From positions 124,001 to 188,000 of the forward strand of contig NZ_LIPW01000001.1 in assembly GCF_001418345.1 (NCBI RefSeq): a stretch of 64,000 bases of DNA, given 5' to 3'. Of this stretch, positions 19,313 to 28,076 are shown piece after piece. Source of the DNA: Pseudidiomarina woesei. Its GTDB lineage: Bacteria > Pseudomonadota > Gammaproteobacteria > Enterobacterales > Alteromonadaceae. The position numbers and the translations under genes were made by a program. Below the pieces are notes generated by a model. The model saw only the letters and a list, made by a program, of their open reading frames with translations. It did no database searches and was not told the origin of the DNA. Every line of letters starts with the position of its first letter. Within the stretch, counting starts at the first letter, position 1.

Positions 19313-20689
19313 ATGAATTTGTACCCTAAGGCGAGTTTAGTCGGGCTGTTTTCAGTATTGCTTGTTAGTACTGCAAGTGCCGATGTGGAGTATGTAGACC
19401 AACCAGCACTGCATGATATACAAGCGCAGGTATCGGCTCAGCGCATTGAAGCTGACATAAATAAGTTGGTTAGTTTTGGTACTCGTCATACTTTATCAGA
19501 AACCGATTCAGATACGCGCGGTATTGGTGCCGCAAGACGCTGGATAAAGGCTGAATTTGATAAAATATCAGCGGCTTGTGGTGGATGTCTTGATGTGTAC
19601 TACCAATCGCGAGTGATTAAGGGGGAGTCCCGTATTCCTGACCCTGTCGAAGTTGTTAGTGTCATTGCGGTGCAGCGTGGTACGGTCGACCCGAATCGTT
19701 ATGTCATTATGTCGGGCGATATTGATTCACGGGTTTCCGACGTCATGGATTATACCTCGGATGCGCCAGGTGCCAATGACAACGCCTCAGGCGTCGCCGG
19801 TACCATCGAAGCTGCAAGAGTACTTAGCCAATATAAATTCGCCGGTAGCATTGTGTATGCTGCGCTTGCTGGCGAGGAGCAGGGGCTTTTTGGTGGCCGT
19901 ATTATGGCCGAACAAGCACAAAAAGACGGTTGGCGCATTAAAGCGGTGCTAAATAACGACATGATCGGTAATATTGAAGGTATTAATGGCGTTATTAATA
20001 ACACCACGGCTCGTATTTTTGCCGAGGGCACACGCCAAGACGAAACCGAAGCAGATATGCGTCGTCGCCGCTTTACCGGCGGTGAAGTTGATTCGCCAAG
20101 CCGAAACCTCGCGCGCTACATTGATTGGATGGCAGACCGCTATATTCCAAATTTAGACACTATGGTGATTTACCGGTTAGATCGTTTTGGTCGCGGTGGG
20201 CATCACCGCCCATTTAACGATTTAGGTTTTCCTGGTGTTCGTATTATGGAAACCAACGAAAACTATCATCGTCAGCATCAAGACCTTCGTACCGAAAACG
20301 GTATTGTTTACGGCGATACTATTGACGGTGTCGACTTTGATTATGCGGCGAAGCTTACCGCTTTGAACGCCGTGAGCTTAGCCAGTATGGCATGGGCACC
20401 AAGCCCACCGGCACAAGTGAAAATTACTGGGGCGGTAAGCGCTGACACGACGCTTAGCTGGGCGCCGGCTAGCGCCGCTGAAAAAGCGCATGTGAAAGGC
20501 TACCGCATATACTGGCGTCATACCGACGCACCGAACTGGGAGTTTAGCCAATACGTGGGTAATGTGACTGAGGCGACGCTCAAAAATGTAGTGATAGACA
20601 ATTACTTTTTTGGCGTGGCAAGTGTCAGCAAAGACGGTTATGAAAGCCCGGTAGTGTTCCCTGGTGCTGCTGGTGCTTTTGGTGAATAA
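19313..20689 (+). CDS. Exported M28-family peptidase with C-terminal fibronectin-III-like domain
   Basis: The 458-aa product has a signal peptide (cleavage near STASA, about residue 24), an M28 domain, and a last 90 residues that read like a fibronectin type III fold (VKGYRIYWRHTDAPNWEF). Metal-site motifs are GANDNASGVAG, AGEEQGLFGG, NNDMIG and GGHHRPFNDLGFPG. The first motif reads SGDIDSR (Asp136), where many M28 enzymes have a His. I chose the ATG at 19313, not the in-frame one at 19238, because GAGGAACCTGCA and a signal peptide follow this choice. It is probably a secreted aminopeptidase. Confidence 0.88.
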   Translation: MNLYPKASLVGLFSVLLVSTASADVEYVDQPALHDIQAQVSAQRIEADINKLVSFGTRHTLSETDSDTRGIGAARRWIKAEFDKISAACGGCLDVYYQSRVIKGESRIPDPVEVVSVIAVQRGTVDPNRYVIMSGDIDSRVSDVMDYTSDAPGANDNASGVAGTIEAARVLSQYKFAGSIVYAALAGEEQGLFGGRIMAEQAQKDGWRIKAVLNNDMIGNIEGINGVINNTTARIFAEGTRQDETEADMRRRRFTGGEVDSPSRNLARYIDWMADRYIPNLDTMVIYRLDRFGRGGHHRPFNDLGFPGVRIMETNENYHRQHQDLRTENGIVYGDTIDGVDFDYAAKLTALNAVSLASMAWAPSPPAQVKITGAVSADTTLSWAPASAAEKAHVKGYRIYWRHTDAPNWEFSQYVGNVTEATLKNVVIDNYFFGVASVSKDGYESPVVFPGAAGAFGE

Positions 20690-20712
20690 CCGGTGCCAGA
20701 GGAATAACGCCT

Positions 20713-21303
20713 GTGCAGCAAACGAACAATAAACGCGCTGACCGCTGGTTAGCGCGCTTTGCCGACTCGAATTATGTCTTATTGGCTATTTTTGTGGCGT
20801 CGTTTTTAGAGTCGCTGATCATTCCTATTCCTCTAGAGCTTATTCTTATTCCCTTGCTGATGCACCAACGCGATCGGCTATGGTCTATTGCAACCGTTAC
20901 CCTGTTAGGGTGCTTGTTTGGGGCAAGTGTTGGCTACGCTGTCGGTTTTTGGTTATTTGAAGACATGGGTGACGCGCTGCTCACATGGCTAGGTTATCAA
21001 GATGCCTTTGAAAGCTTTACCGCGCGTTTTGCCGAGCATGGGTTCGCTACGTTGTTGTTAGTAGGCGTTTCACCTATTCCGTTTCAAGTGGGTATGCTCA
21101 GCGCTGGTAGTGCTGAATACCCGTATGGATTATTTATGCTGGCGGCTCTTATTTCTCGGGGTATTCGCTATTATGGCCTAGCGTTGTTGGTTTATTGGTT
21201 TGGTGAAGCAGTGCTGCGCTGGTGGCAACAATACAATCGTAAAGCGGGTTGGGCGGTGTTAGCTGCTGCGCTCTCGGTCTACGTTGTGTACCTGTTTATT
21301 TAA
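20713..21303 (+). CDS. YqaA-type membrane protein with VTT (DedA-like) domain
   Basis: The 196-aa product is largely hydrophobic. It has the SNARE-associated/VTT pattern ASFLESLIIPIPLELILIPL near the start, and GASVGYAVGFWLFEDMG and VGVSPIPFQVGMLSAGS in the middle. The re-entrant loops and F/Y...P pattern match YqaA-like proteins, related to DedA lipid flippases (role in lipid transport is inference). The start is GTG at 20713 with GAGGAATAACGCC in front. It lies 23 bp after the M28 gene and converges on the ArsA-type gene. Confidence 0.85.
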   Translation: MQQTNNKRADRWLARFADSNYVLLAIFVASFLESLIIPIPLELILIPLLMHQRDRLWSIATVTLLGCLFGASVGYAVGFWLFEDMGDALLTWLGYQDAFESFTARFAEHGFATLLLVGVSPIPFQVGMLSAGSAEYPYGLFMLAALISRGIRYYGLALLVYWFGEAVLRWWQQYNRKAGWAVLAAALSVYVVYLFI

Positions 21304-21321
21304 GCTAATTTCTGTTTCGTA

Positions 21322-22317
21322 TTAGGGTAATTGCTCAGCAATGTCCTTCAGCGCATCAAGACCGTGCAGATCAGTGGGGAATAACGGTAAATAAACCCGT
21401 TGAAGGTCTTGAAATTCATGCTCTATTTCGTTGCGGTACTGAGCTTCTTGCGCGCGCCGTTTGGCAAAAAACTCACCGTCTGCATGGTCAGGCAAGTTGC
21501 GGTTAATAACTAATCCAGCAATGGGTAGTTTTTCTTGCCGCAGGGCGGTAACTGCGCGAGCTGTTTCCAAAATTGGTAATTTTTCTGGGGTTAACACAAA
21601 AATAAGTGCCGTTTTGCTCGGGTCTGTTAGCACATGCCGTGTGCGATGAAACAAACGTTGACGCCGCAATAATGTCTCACTAATTTCAGCGGTTCGCTCA
21701 TCAAGCTCGGCAGACTCATGTTGTTTAGGGTCGGCCATTGGGTTGGTAATGTCTTTACCGGCTTTAGGGCTTAAGTGTTCGAGCACACCTTCAAGCTTTT
21801 TACTGCGCTCAGTCTGTTTTAATAAACCTTGCGTCCAAGCTGCCATTGCCTCTGGTAATGTCAATAAGCGCAAAGTGTGCCCAGTAGGGGCGGTGTCGAA
21901 AATGATCAGATCATAATCGGCAGGTTTTTCGTCAATAAGCCGGGCAATGCGTTCTAGAAGAGCGGCTTCTTGTGCACCGGGTGATTGTTGCGTTAAGCGC
22001 ATTTGCCGTTCTATTTCTGGGTACATGTCAGGCTTACTAAAGCGCTTCATGGTTTTCATTACGCGGGTAATGTGTGCTTCAACTTCAGCATCGGGGTCAA
22101 TTTCAAGCGCATCAACGCGCTCTGTCATTGACGTAATGGTGTCACCAATTGGTTTATCAAATGCATCGGCTAGGCTGTGTGCTGGGTCAGTAGAAATTAA
22201 TAAAACCTTGCGGCCATGTTTAGCTTGCTGAAGCGCAAGAGCCGATGAAATGGTGGTTTTACCCACGCCACCTTTGCCGCCAACAAATACAATTTGTTTA
22301 TCATCTACACTGAACAT
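21322..22317 (-). CDS. ArsA/Get3-family ATPase, third gene of the cstA operon
   Basis: The 331-aa P-loop ATPase has Walker A at residues 13-22 (GGKGGVGKTT), switch I STDPAHSLADAF, and switch II DTAPTGHTLRLLTLP. This is the ArsA/Get3 pattern: arsenite pump ATPases or chaperones for tail-anchored proteins. The protein contains no cysteine at all, so it lacks both the arsenite-binding thiols of ArsA and the zinc CxxC of eukaryotic Get3. It follows the Cys-Cys protein by 16 bp, in one operon with the CstA-type transporter. A role in assembling or regulating that transporter is inference. Confidence 0.9.
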   Translation of the reverse strand: MFSVDDKQIVFVGGKGGVGKTTISSALALQQAKHGRKVLLISTDPAHSLADAFDKPIGDTITSMTERVDALEIDPDAEVEAHITRVMKTMKRFSKPDMYPEIERQMRLTQQSPGAQEAALLERIARLIDEKPADYDLIIFDTAPTGHTLRLLTLPEAMAAWTQGLLKQTERSKKLEGVLEHLSPKAGKDITNPMADPKQHESAELDERTAEISETLLRRQRLFHRTRHVLTDPSKTALIFVLTPEKLPILETARAVTALRQEKLPIAGLVINRNLPDHADGEFFAKRRAQEAQYRNEIEHEFQDLQRVYLPLFPTDLHGLDALKDIAEQLP

Positions 22318-22333
22318 TTAAGCACCTTAACGC

Positions 22334-22606
22334 TTAGCAACAACGAAAACCATCAAGCGGGGAGTGCTCCATGCCCATTCGCAGGTGCCACTGGTGAAAA
22401 CGCTCAAGCAACAAGGGTTGCAGCTCAAGCGTGTAATATGAAGCGGGATTCGGAACACCCATGAGTTCAGAAAAAACCAACATCATGAATAAATCGTCTT
22501 CGTCCCGTTTAGCTCGTGCAATTGCCGACCGGTATGGCGCGTTATATACCTCTGTGGCATAGGCGTTGGCATTTTTTACCCAGTCGACAATGGCACGTAT
22601 TTTCAT
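22334..22606 (-). CDS. Small protein ending in Cys-Cys (cory-CC-star type)
   Basis: The 90-aa soluble protein ends in ...DGFRCC followed by the stop; these are its only cysteines (89 and 90). It is helical and charged, with no signal peptide or membrane segment. It fits what I recall as the cory-CC-star family, named for the conserved terminal CC-stop and found beside CstA-type transporters and ArsA-type ATPases; no function is known to me. The ATG is 2 bp after the cstA stop and the ATPase follows by 16 bp, so the three are one operon. The terminal thiol pair suggests metal binding, thiol exchange or modification (inference). Confidence 0.85.
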   Translation of the reverse strand: MKIRAIVDWVKNANAYATEVYNAPYRSAIARAKRDEDDLFMMLVFSELMGVPNPASYYTLELQPLLLERFHQWHLRMGMEHSPLDGFRCC

Positions 22607-22608
22607 GC

Positions 22609-24288
22609 TTAACTAGCCTTACTTGCTTTATTCTCGCGCACTAAACGCGTCAATACACCCGCCGATTCAAGCGCAATCCAAATGGCCGCAATCAGCACGA
22701 CTAAATCTAAGCTGAATAAGAACCAGTCTGACTTGTGGTAAAAGCCCATTAACTGGATGAGTAGGGCATAAATAGTCATAACCAATAAGAACAGCAGCGG
22801 AATGAGGGTCACGTACATGGGGCGCCCTAATTTAACCAACATAGTGGTGACAACCAACAACGTTAAACCGGCTAGCAATTGGTTGGTGGTACCAAATAAC
22901 GGCCAAATTAATAAGCCACCTGAACCATCAGCGCCGCCAGCGCCGAAGGCTAGTAATAAACAGGTACCTACGGCTAACAATGTCGCCGGAGCCGCTTTTT
23001 CCATCCATTTGATGTTATAAATGTTGCCCCACTCTTGAAAAATATAGCGCTGTAAACGCAGACCCGTGTCCATGGTGGTGCCCGCGAATAACACGGCCAT
23101 AACCGTGAGCAATGTTTGTGCTAGGTCGACATCAAGGCCCAAGCCATTTTGCAGAATATTGGCGCCGCCTTGCACGAACGCTGTGACACCGCCTTGACCA
23201 AAGCTGTGGTACACCGCTTGCCAGTCGGCTAACGTCGCAAAACCTGCAGTGACTGCAATAATGGTTGCTAAAGACAGCGAACCTTCACCAATGGCGCCAA
23301 AATAACCAACAAAACGCAAATCAGTTTCTTTGTCTAATTGTTTTGAGGTGGTACCTGACGCGACTAAACCATGGAAGCCAGAAATAGCACCACAAGCGAT
23401 GGTAACAAAGAGCAACGGAACTAGGCTTGGCGTGCCCTCGGGTACATTCGTATTGAACGCTGGCGCGACAAGCTCAGGGCCACTAATTAACACCGCACCG
23501 TAAACTAAAAACAAACCGATGAACAACTGTAGGCCGTTAATATAATCGCGCGGCTGTAGTAGCATCCACACAGGTAACAACGAGGCGATGGCCGCATAGG
23601 CAAAGAGGACTAAAATCCATTGCGCATTGTCTGACACGCCAAACACCGTTTCTGGTAGCTCGATAGGGAAGCTAGGGCCTGCGTATATCAGCGCATACAG
23701 AGCAATGACGCCAAGAATAGATACCGTACCTAGGTTCATCCATTTGCGGAAAATAACCTGGCCGATAATTAACGCCACAAAAATAGCACCCCACACTGGC
23801 ACAACAGAGCTTGGGAAGTTAATCAGCAAACCTGAAATAGCGGTTGCGAACACCGCATTCACCATTAACAGCACTAAAAAGATAACGATCATGAACAAGC
23901 TTTGTGAGCGTTTGCCGACCACATCACCGGTTAAAGCGCCAATTGACCGTGCTTTATTGCGGTTGGAGGCCCAAATGGCACCGGCGTCATGTACACCCGC
24001 AAAGAAAATGGTACCGAAAACAACCCAAAGAAAAGCCGGAACCCAACCCCAAATAACAGCAATAGCAGGGCCGATAATCGGAGCTGCGCCCGCAACTGAG
24101 GTAAAGTGGTGCCCCCAAAGTACGTATTTGTTGGTAGGAACAAAGTCGATACCGTCTTCAAATTCATGAGCCGGGGTTCGGAAGTTAGGATCGAGTTTAA
24201 ATATTTTCTCGGCTATAAATTTCGAATAAATTACATAGCCAAGAAACATCGCTCCTAAACCGAGTAACATCAGCAAAATTGCGTTCAT
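22609..24288 (-). CDS. CstA-family peptide/pyruvate transporter
   Basis: The 559-aa polytopic membrane protein (about 15 hydrophobic segments) has the CstA signatures: NKYVLWGHHFTSVAGAAPIIGP near residue 53, WGWVPAFLWVVFGTIF, and GVHDAGAIWASNRNKARSIG. It resembles the shorter CstA class rather than the 700-residue E. coli CstA. CstA and BtsT take up pyruvate, and CstA has been tied to peptide use. AAGG lies 8 bases before the ATG. It is the first gene of the operon with the Cys-Cys protein and the ArsA-type ATPase. The assignment to peptide rather than pyruvate transport is open. Confidence 0.93.
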   Translation of the reverse strand: MNAILLMLLGLGAMFLGYVIYSKFIAEKIFKLDPNFRTPAHEFEDGIDFVPTNKYVLWGHHFTSVAGAAPIIGPAIAVIWGWVPAFLWVVFGTIFFAGVHDAGAIWASNRNKARSIGALTGDVVGKRSQSLFMIVIFLVLLMVNAVFATAISGLLINFPSSVVPVWGAIFVALIIGQVIFRKWMNLGTVSILGVIALYALIYAGPSFPIELPETVFGVSDNAQWILVLFAYAAIASLLPVWMLLQPRDYINGLQLFIGLFLVYGAVLISGPELVAPAFNTNVPEGTPSLVPLLFVTIACGAISGFHGLVASGTTSKQLDKETDLRFVGYFGAIGEGSLSLATIIAVTAGFATLADWQAVYHSFGQGGVTAFVQGGANILQNGLGLDVDLAQTLLTVMAVLFAGTTMDTGLRLQRYIFQEWGNIYNIKWMEKAAPATLLAVGTCLLLAFGAGGADGSGGLLIWPLFGTTNQLLAGLTLLVVTTMLVKLGRPMYVTLIPLLFLLVMTIYALLIQLMGFYHKSDWFLFSLDLVVLIAAIWIALESAGVLTRLVRENKASKAS

Positions 24289-24417
24289 GGTATTACCTTT
24301 TTTGGTTTATTATAAGGACGACAATAACTGCGTTATGGTACTTCATACCTAGTTAAGACGGACATTCGACCAAAGTCTAGCTTATTTCTACGCAATTCAC
24401 CTGTTGAAGGATCCTCA

Positions 24418-26244
24418 ATGTTTCGCTGGTTTGAACAACGTTTACCGCCATTTCCAGAAGGGCAGCCTGAACAGCCACCAAAAGGTTTAGTGGCGTTTTG
24501 TATTTATTACAGCAAGGGGGCTTGGCCCTATATTTTTGCGGCTGGCGCGCTAATGATGCTCATTGCCATAACCGAAGTCTGGTTGTTTAGTTTCATTGGT
24601 AATATTGTCGACTGGCTAGCCTCGCAGAACCGTGCAACCTTTGTTAGTGAGCAGTTTTGGAGTTTAACTGGCATGGCGGCAGTGGTGCTCATTGGCTTAC
24701 CGCTATTGGTGGTGCTGCATTCATTAATCACTTATCAGTCGCTGCTTGGTAATTACCCAATGCGAATTCGCTGGTTGGTGCATAAATATTTACTGAACCA
24801 ATCAATTACTTTTTACCAAGACGAGTTTGCTGGACGCATAGCCACCAAACTAATGCAGACCGCCTTGGCCGTGCGAGAGTGCGTGATCAAGCTGTTTGAT
24901 GTGCTGAATTACGTGACCGTATACTTTATCGGCACTGTGGCCATTGTTGCCAGTGCGGATTGGCGTTTGGCGTTACCGCTGCTTGCTTGGTTAGGGCTGT
25001 ATATTGTGCTGTTGCGCTATTTCGTGCCGCGTTTAGGCAAAGTAGCTGCTGCTCAAGCCGATGCCCGTTCAATTATGACCGGGCGTATTGTTGATAGTTA
25101 CACCAATATTCAAACCGTAAAATTGTTTTCCCATGCGCAACGTGAGCTGACGTACGCAAAAGAAGGTATGAGTGACTTTTTGGGAACCGTGCATAAACAA
25201 ATGCGCTTGGTGACCAAGCTCTACACCTGTTTATATATTTTAAATTCGTTGTTGTTATTCTCGGTTGGCTTCCTAGCTATTCAATTGTGGGTTGACTCGT
25301 TAATTAGCGTGGGCGCCATTGCTGTTGCGTTGAGTTTGGTATTGCGTTTATGGGGTATGAGTCAATGGATTATGTGGGAAATATCCTCGCTGTTTGAAAA
25401 TATCGGCACCGTGCAAGACGGTATTAAAACAGTGTCTGTGCAACAAGACATCCAAGACAAAGACAATGCTAAGCCCCTAGCCGTGTCAAATGGTGAGATT
25501 CGATTCGACCAAGTTGATTTTCATTACAATGCCGATAAACCAGTTTTAAAGCAGTTGAATTTAACCATTAAAGCTGGCGAGAAAATTGGCTTAGTTGGGC
25601 GTTCAGGTGCAGGTAAGTCAACCTTGGTGAATTTGTTACTGCGCTTTTTTGAAGTAAACCATGGGGCGATTACCATTGACGGACAAAATATTTCCAACGT
25701 GACGCAAGAAAGCCTACGCCAACACATTGGTATGGTGACCCAAGATACGTCACTATTACACCGTTCGGTACGTGGCAATATTGCTTATGGCCGCCCTGAT
25801 GCCACCGATGCAATGATCGAGCAAGCAGCGCACAAAGCCGAAGCTGATCTCTTCATCGCCGATTTAGAAGATGCGCAGGGGCGCCGAGGTTATGATGCTC
25901 ATGTGGGTGAACGCGGGGTCAAATTGTCGGGCGGTCAACGCCAACGCATCGCCATTGCACGGGTGATGTTAAAAGATGCGCCTATTCTCATTCTCGACGA
26001 GGCAACCTCAGCACTTGACTCTGAAGTTGAAGCTGCTATTCAAGAGAATTTATACCGCTTAATGGAAGGCAAAACGGTGATTGCTATCGCCCATAGGTTG
26101 TCGACTATTGCCGCTATGGACCGCCTGATTGTTATGGACGAAGGGCAGATTGTTGAGCAGGGTAGCCATGAAGAGTTACTCGCAAACGGTGGTATTTATG
26201 CGCAATTATGGGCCCGTCAGTCAGGCGGTTTTTTACCTGACTAA
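24418..26244 (+). CDS. ABC exporter, fused permease and ATPase (type IV fold)
   Basis: The 608-aa half-transporter has six membrane helices in residues 30-330 and an ATPase domain with Walker A GRSGAGKST (about 394), ABC signature LSGGQRQRIAIARV (about 504), Walker B ILILDEATSALD (about 524) and switch His in IAHRLST. It belongs to the MsbA/multidrug class and should act as a homodimer, since no second half-transporter is adjacent. GAAGG precedes the ATG. It is monocistronic, divergent from the cstA operon across 129 bp. The substrate is unknown. Confidence 0.93.
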   Translation: MFRWFEQRLPPFPEGQPEQPPKGLVAFCIYYSKGAWPYIFAAGALMMLIAITEVWLFSFIGNIVDWLASQNRATFVSEQFWSLTGMAAVVLIGLPLLVVLHSLITYQSLLGNYPMRIRWLVHKYLLNQSITFYQDEFAGRIATKLMQTALAVRECVIKLFDVLNYVTVYFIGTVAIVASADWRLALPLLAWLGLYIVLLRYFVPRLGKVAAAQADARSIMTGRIVDSYTNIQTVKLFSHAQRELTYAKEGMSDFLGTVHKQMRLVTKLYTCLYILNSLLLFSVGFLAIQLWVDSLISVGAIAVALSLVLRLWGMSQWIMWEISSLFENIGTVQDGIKTVSVQQDIQDKDNAKPLAVSNGEIRFDQVDFHYNADKPVLKQLNLTIKAGEKIGLVGRSGAGKSTLVNLLLRFFEVNHGAITIDGQNISNVTQESLRQHIGMVTQDTSLLHRSVRGNIAYGRPDATDAMIEQAAHKAEADLFIADLEDAQGRRGYDAHVGERGVKLSGGQRQRIAIARVMLKDAPILILDEATSALDSEVEAAIQENLYRLMEGKTVIAIAHRLSTIAAMDRLIVMDEGQIVEQGSHEELLANGGIYAQLWARQSGGFLPD

Positions 26245-26432
26245 TCTGCCGAGCGTAGTGATTCGTGGTAATTACTCTGCTGCTATAAAGTGATATAAAT
26301 AATTGCCGATAAAAAGAGTACAAATATTTACAATGAATTTACCTGAAACTTACGGTGCAAATTACAAGTTTTACTTAGACTAGAGCAGTGTTTTGTCTAA
26401 CAGTCGATTGCTTCGACAAGGTGGAAGTGGCT

Positions 26433-26669
26433 ATGCGTAAATTATTATTGCTGCTTATATTCGCTGGTGCAGCGTTTAAATATTATAACCAAGACCAGCA
26501 AATTGATATTACGCCAGAGGTAAGTCTGTCTGATTGGGCAGTAAAACTTAGTGAAATTGCACCGTCTTCGAAGCGAAAAAATGTGAAGCTAGTCTGCCCG
26601 AATGATCATTATGTAAGTGTTAACCACGATCTGTCAGAGGCTAGTTGCCGCCAACGCACACAACTGTAA
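26433..26669 (+). CDS. Small hypothetical exported or anchored protein
   Basis: The 78-aa product starts with MRKLLLLLIFAGAAFKYY, a signal-anchor-like segment. A polar domain follows with two cysteines (near residues 54 and 71) that could form a disulfide in the periplasm. The ATG at 26433 has AGGTGGAAG upstream; the longer frame from 26388 has no such site. I do not recognise the family. It sits alone between the ABC exporter and the DUF2868 gene. Confidence 0.6.
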   Translation: MRKLLLLLIFAGAAFKYYNQDQQIDITPEVSLSDWAVKLSEIAPSSKRKNVKLVCPNDHYVSVNHDLSEASCRQRTQL

Positions 26670-26765
26670 TTCCGCCGTTGTATTAGCGTCGCTTCTCGGG
26701 TTAAATAACAATTATAATAAACGGTGCAGAGCTGCACCCCAATTAGCGAAGTAGACAGCGGTATT

Positions 26766-28076
26766 ATGTTCAAATTATTCTCCCGATTTCGTTCCATTTG
26801 GATGGCGGAGCTAGTTCGCCGTTATGAACTACAAAATGGCTTTCAGCGCGCTGACGCAATCGACCATCAAGCACGTCAAATGCCGACTATGGAGCAGCGC
26901 GTATTTAAACGTGCCGAGCTGCTTGCGGCACGCTTAGGCCTGGTTCACCAACTTCGTTTGTGGGACCACTTTCGTCGTCTTATCGCTATTTTACTGTCTG
27001 TGTTCGCTGTGCTCGGTGCTGTTGCTTTGGTTCGCGGTACCTTATCAGTTAATCAACCCATTTCACTAAGTTATGCACTAATGATGCTGCTTGGTTTGCA
27101 TCTGATTTTATTCATTCTATGGTGCGTATCACTGTTGCTCAAAGACAGTTTTGGATGGATTGGGCGCATTTCATTGTGGCTATTAGAGCATATTGGCCAG
27201 CGCCAATATAATCAGCAATTTAACAATACCTTACTCACCATTGCTAATCAGTATCGATTAACCAAGCCAGCTGGTGCCGTATTAACGCATGGTTATTGGA
27301 CATTGTTTATGTTGATGGTTTGGTTTGTGTTGTTTTTTCATTTAAGCACAAGTGCATATACCTTTACCTGGGCGACCACAATCTGGCCCGCCGACAGCCT
27401 TCAGGTGTGGGTTAGTGTGCTTAACTTTATTCCGTCATTATTCGGCGTAGATGCGCCTTCTGTGGCGGCTATGTGGGATAACCCGGCAGCCAGCGAACAA
27501 TTGAATGCAGGGCGTTGGTTACTGGCCTGCATTGTTGTTTACGGTGTGGCTTGGCGTGCAGTTGCGTTATTTGGCTCATTATTGCTGGTATTACGTCGCG
27601 TGGCGGCCATGAGAATTGACTTAACGCTACCTGGTTATGCCCCGGTTATACGCAAACTAACCACTTCTGCGGCGACTGAATTAATTGATGCCGACAGTGA
27701 CGTGGCAGGAATGGATGACTGGCAAACCCGTGAGCCAAAGCCAGGCCAGGGTGAGTTAGTTATAAGCCTTGACCACGAACATGATCAAAACTGGTTACAA
27801 CGGCATCAAAATGAAACCTGGTATGGCGGCGTTATTGCGCGTAGCGATGACCGCCAGCGCATACTACAACGGCTTGACGATGCTCCGGTGGCGACGCTTG
27901 TGGTACGTGTGAATGCGCAATTAACCCCAGATCGCGCTGCGCTGCGTTTTATTCAGCGGTTACAACAATATTGTACTCATGTTGAAGTACAGCTTGTTAT
28001 TAGTGAAAACCCTGATGACGAGCGCATTGGTCACTGGCAGAAAGGCTTAACCGAGGAGGGCATCATATGGAATTAA
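26766..28076 (+). CDS. DUF2868 membrane protein, partner of the DUF3482 GTPase
   Basis: The 436-aa product opens with a helical domain (RADAIDHQARQMPTMEQRVF matches the DUF2868 start). It then has four or five membrane helices in residues 75-290 and a C-terminal soluble domain of about 140 residues. Function is unknown; in Proteobacteria it is found beside a GTPase gene, as here. The last 10 bases overlap the GTPase start, implying coupled translation and probably a protein complex. I chose the ATG at 26766 because the earlier in-frame start at 26724 lacks family support. Confidence 0.85.
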   Translation: MFKLFSRFRSIWMAELVRRYELQNGFQRADAIDHQARQMPTMEQRVFKRAELLAARLGLVHQLRLWDHFRRLIAILLSVFAVLGAVALVRGTLSVNQPISLSYALMMLLGLHLILFILWCVSLLLKDSFGWIGRISLWLLEHIGQRQYNQQFNNTLLTIANQYRLTKPAGAVLTHGYWTLFMLMVWFVLFFHLSTSAYTFTWATTIWPADSLQVWVSVLNFIPSLFGVDAPSVAAMWDNPAASEQLNAGRWLLACIVVYGVAWRAVALFGSLLLVLRRVAAMRIDLTLPGYAPVIRKLTTSAATELIDADSDVAGMDDWQTREPKPGQGELVISLDHEHDQNWLQRHQNETWYGGVIARSDDRQRILQRLDDAPVATLVVRVNAQLTPDRAALRFIQRLQQYCTHVEVQLVISENPDDERIGHWQKGLTEEGIIWN

